NCBI RefSeq assembly: GCF_907165045.1
Contig: NZ_CAJRAU010000004.1
Span: forward strand, 62,001 to 126,000
Direction of reading: 5' to 3'
From: Dyadobacter linearis
Lineage (GTDB): Bacteria > Bacteroidota > Bacteroidia > Cytophagales > Spirosomataceae
DNA: 64,000 bases
The notes under the pieces were generated by a model that saw only the letters and a list, made by a program, of their open reading frames with translations, was not told the origin of the DNA and made no database searches. Each line of letters opens with the position of its first letter. The first letter of the stretch is position 1. Below are positions 61,583 through 64,000 of the stretch, piece after piece. A program made the position numbers and the translations under genes.

Positions 61583-64000
61583 CTACAAACTCTCCCCATT
61601 GCGATACTCCTCCGAAGCCTTTTTCACAATCTGGTCGCCCGCATGCAGGTCGCCAAATACCTCCACCAGCGTGTCTACAACAGTTCCTCTTTTTACCGGA
61701 ACCCATTCTGCTTTTTTGTTTTTATCACGGATCACAAAAACCTGCTCGCTGGAACTTACTACCGAAGTAACAGGTACAAACAGGGTATTTGCCGATCTTT
61801 CAGTATTCAGTAAAACCTGTGCGTACATGCCCGCTTTCAGCTCATTTGATTTATTGACAAAATCAAATTCCGTGATCATAGCACGATGTTCTTCTGATAA
61901 AGTCCGCGAACTTCTGGCATAAACTGCGGTATACTTTTTCTCCGGACTGGCTGAAACTGTGAAATTTACCTCGCCTTTTGTAGGGATCGCACTGGAAAGA
62001 TTTTCTGGAATAGCCAGAGTAAGGCGCAGTTTTGTGTTGTCTTCCAGCATAAACAAAGGCTTTGCCGCACTTTCACCCGGCCCCACCAATGCGCCCGGAC
62101 TAATATTCCGCTCGGTTACGATTCCGTCGAAAGGGGCGGTAACTGTCAGGTATCTCGCTAATTCGGCCTTTGTTTCCATAAAAGATTTGGCGGCCTGCAC
62201 GTTTCCTTTGGCTACCGCAGTGGCGGAGCTGTCGGTTAGTACTCTTGCTTTGGCAATGTCCAGTTCGTTGAGCGACACGGCGCCTTCTGTTTTGTTGGTC
62301 CTTACCAAGCGACTATATGTCAATGCGCTGGTTTGGTATTTCGTTGTTACTTCATGCAAATTTGCTTCGGCAGCGATTACCTGCGCTTTCGCCTGACTTA
62401 GCTCGGCGAGTATTTCAGGCGCTTCCAGAACCGCCAGGACCTGACCTTTCCGCACCATTGTTCCCCGGTCTGCATTCACGTTTTTGATAAATCCCTTCAC
62501 TTTTGGATAAATACTTACCTTATTCCACGGTTTCAGTTCGCCCGGCAATGCAATTTGTTTGGCCGGTTTCAGACTTTGTACCTCCGCAAGTTCCACAGCA
62601 GCAGGTTGTTCGGTTTTTTGCTCGTGGTTCTTACTTGTTTCTGCCTCTGAACTGCACGCGCTCATTCCGATGGTAACCGTCAGAATGATTAGAAGAGATT
62701 TTAGGGTATTCATGGAAATGGATGTTTGAAGTTTTTTGAAGAAATTACTTTCAGGATCCTCAGGATCAAGGGAAACAGAATGGACGGAAGCTTTGCGCTG
62801 TACCATCGTGAACACAGCCGGCAGGATTAACAGTGAAGCCAATGTAGACGCAATCAACCCGCCAATTACAGCCTGACCAAGCGGCGCAATCTGGTCACCG
62901 CCTTCTCCCATTCCCGACGCCATGGGTACCATACCCGCGATCATCGCAATACTTGTCATCAGGATCGGCCGGATCCTGCTTCCGGCTGCGAGCATTACCG
63001 CTTTTGCTGCATCCTGCAATTTCAAGCGCAGATTTTCTGCATTGGTCACCATCAAAATGGCATTTGCAACCGATACGCCGACCGACATGATCAGTCCCAT
63101 ATAAGATTGCAGGTTCAGCGTCGCGCCGGTTAGCAGCAGTAAGCCGATTGACCCAACAACAACCGCCGGAATCGTAGACAAAACTACCAGCGACAGTTTG
63201 AAGGACTGATAAGTAGCCGCAAGCAGCAGGAACATGATCACAACTGCGATCAAAAGTCCGGTTTGCAAGCTGCTCAGTGTTTCGGTTAGCAAGTCAGTTT
63301 GTCCTTTCAGCTCAACCAAAACCCCACGCGGAGGCTCGCCCGCATTTTTGATTGCATTCTGAACAGCAGCTGATGCCGCTCCCAGGTCTTTTTGGTGAAT
63401 GTTGGCAGTGACCGTTACCAGCCTATTCGGGCCGGCGCGGTCGTATTCACCGGGAGCAGTTTTTTCGGAAAAAGTGGCTACATCGGCCAGCAGCGGGTTA
63501 CTTACGCCCGTTTTCAATGGGATGGTTCCAATATCTTCCACAGAAGTCATCTGATATTCCGGAATCTGAACCTGCACTTGATACGCCAATCCTTTTGAAT
63601 CATCGAGCCAAAGGTTTTTATCCGTAAAACGGCTGGAAGAAGTAGCTGCAACCATCGACCTCGCTACCTGCGTCGAGGTAATGCCAAGCTGTCCTGCCCG
63701 CTCACGGTCGATTTTTACGTCCAGCACGGGATATTCAAGCGGTTGCGCAATCTGCACGTCACGGAGGAATGCGATCTGCTTCATTTCTTTCTGAATTTTC
63801 TTGGCAAATCTTCCTGCCTCTTCCACATCTTTCGCCGCCACAGTTACTTCGATCGGCGTCGACGCGCCCTGGCTCATTATCTTGTCCACCAGCTCGATCG
63901 GTTCGAAGGATATAGCCAGATTCGGGATTTCTTTTCCAATCCTTTCGCGTAGTTTTTCCTTCAATGCATCCATTTTTACAGGAAAATCCTCATGCAGCGA
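61583..64000 (-). CDS. RND permease fused in frame to its periplasmic adaptor (5' end outside window)
   Basis: The frame is open from the window edge to 61583, 805 residues seen. The first about 430 are the C-terminal half of an HAE1-type RND permease (periplasmic porter domain, then TM7-12 with SVGVSVANAILMVTNAENL and GSRIRPILMTSIAMIAGMVP). Without a stop codon this runs through KKLQTSIS into MNTLKSLLIILTVTIGMSAC, a lipoprotein-like signal at 62713, and a complete 376-residue adaptor (lipoyl halves GFIKNVNADRGTMVRKG and VTAPFDGIVTERNISPGALV, then beta-barrel domains). In the fusion the signal would be a thirteenth membrane segment. The adaptor might also be made from the internal ATG. Confidence 0.88.
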   Translation of the reverse strand, partial: SLHEDFPVKMDALKEKLRERIGKEIPNLAISFEPIELVDKIMSQGASTPIEVTVAAKDVEEAGRFAKKIQKEMKQIAFLRDVQIAQPLEYPVLDVKIDRERAGQLGITSTQVARSMVAATSSSRFTDKNLWLDDSKGLAYQVQVQIPEYQMTSVEDIGTIPLKTGVSNPLLADVATFSEKTAPGEYDRAGPNRLVTVTANIHQKDLGAASAAVQNAIKNAGEPPRGVLVELKGQTDLLTETLSSLQTGLLIAVVIMFLLLAATYQSFKLSLVVLSTIPAVVVGSIGLLLLTGATLNLQSYMGLIMSVGVSVANAILMVTNAENLRLKLQDAAKAVMLAAGSRIRPILMTSIAMIAGMVPMASGMGEGGDQIAPLGQAVIGGLIASTLASLLILPAVFTMVQRKASVHSVSLDPEDPESNFFKKLQTSISMNTLKSLLIILTVTIGMSACSSEAETSKNHEQKTEQPAAVELAEVQSLKPAKQIALPGELKPWNKVSIYPKVKGFIKNVNADRGTMVRKGQVLAVLEAPEILAELSQAKAQVIAAEANLHEVTTKYQTSALTYSRLVRTNKTEGAVSLNELDIAKARVLTDSSATAVAKGNVQAAKSFMETKAELARYLTVTAPFDGIVTERNISPGALVGPGESAAKPLFMLEDNTKLRLTLAIPENLSSAIPTKGEVNFTVSASPEKKYTAVYARSSRTLSEEHRAMITEFDFVNKSNELKAGMYAQVLLNTERSANTLFVPVTSVVSSSEQVFVIRDKNKKAEWVPVKRGTVVDTLVEVFGDLHAGDQIVKKASEEYRNGESL

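Overview
The window looks like chromosomal DNA of a non-photosynthetic member of the Bacteroidota, most likely a cytophagal bacterium of the Dyadobacter/Spirosomataceae type. The reasons are the family content: TamB-TamL, an outer-membrane receptor with a carboxypeptidase-like N-terminal domain, many exported lipoproteins, DUF1080, ThuA, GH130 and FGE families. Candidate promoters also carry the Bacteroidota -7 element TAnnTTTG, and Shine-Dalgarno sequences are scarce. The genus assignment is an inference from gene content, not from a marker-gene comparison. No tRNA, rRNA, transposase, prophage or CRISPR array was seen.

Layout. 0-5 kb: the start of an alpha-2-macroglobulin-like gene, an RND efflux adaptor/permease pair and a PIN-toxin pair. 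5-13 kb: housekeeping genes metK, lipA, waaA, a ROK repressor, rsgA and mce. 13.05-13.87 kb: a tandem array of 13 palindromic units of 51-52 bp, followed by a degenerate second copy of the mce 3' end. 13.9-25 kb: envelope genes (tamL, tamB, an exported lipoprotein-sorting-like protein, a TonB-type receptor). 25-32 kb: a nucleotidyltransferase gene pair, pyrD, ftsK, a LolA-like gene, a DUF2383 protein and topoisomerase IB. 32-36 kb: a light-sensing operon (response regulator, heme oxygenase, bacteriophytochrome kinase). 36-41 kb: a tight operon of sulfatase, FAD oxidoreductase, lipoprotein-type formylglycine-generating enzyme and a small hydrolase. 41-44 kb: YceI, GH130 and fasciclin proteins.

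44-60 kb is the most distinctive accessory region. It holds a DUF1080 (3-keto-glycoside hydrolase-like) protein, three TIM-barrel isomerase/epimerase-type proteins, ThuA, an alpha/beta hydrolase, a DUF4432 aldose-epimerase-like protein, a phosphomannose-isomerase-like cupin, two Gfo/Idh/MocA oxidoreductases (one Tat-exported) and a complete ribose-type ABC importer. Together they suggest oxidative, keto-sugar-based catabolism of a glycoside or sugar derivative imported by an ABC transporter, which is an unusual route in a phylum dominated by SusCD. REP-like palindromes and inverted repeats punctuate its intergenic gaps.

57-61.6 kb carries three small toxin-antitoxin-like pairs, one with an antitoxin lacking its DNA-binding domain and one with a 49-residue partner gene. 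The window ends inside an RND permease that runs without a stop codon into its own periplasmic adaptor.
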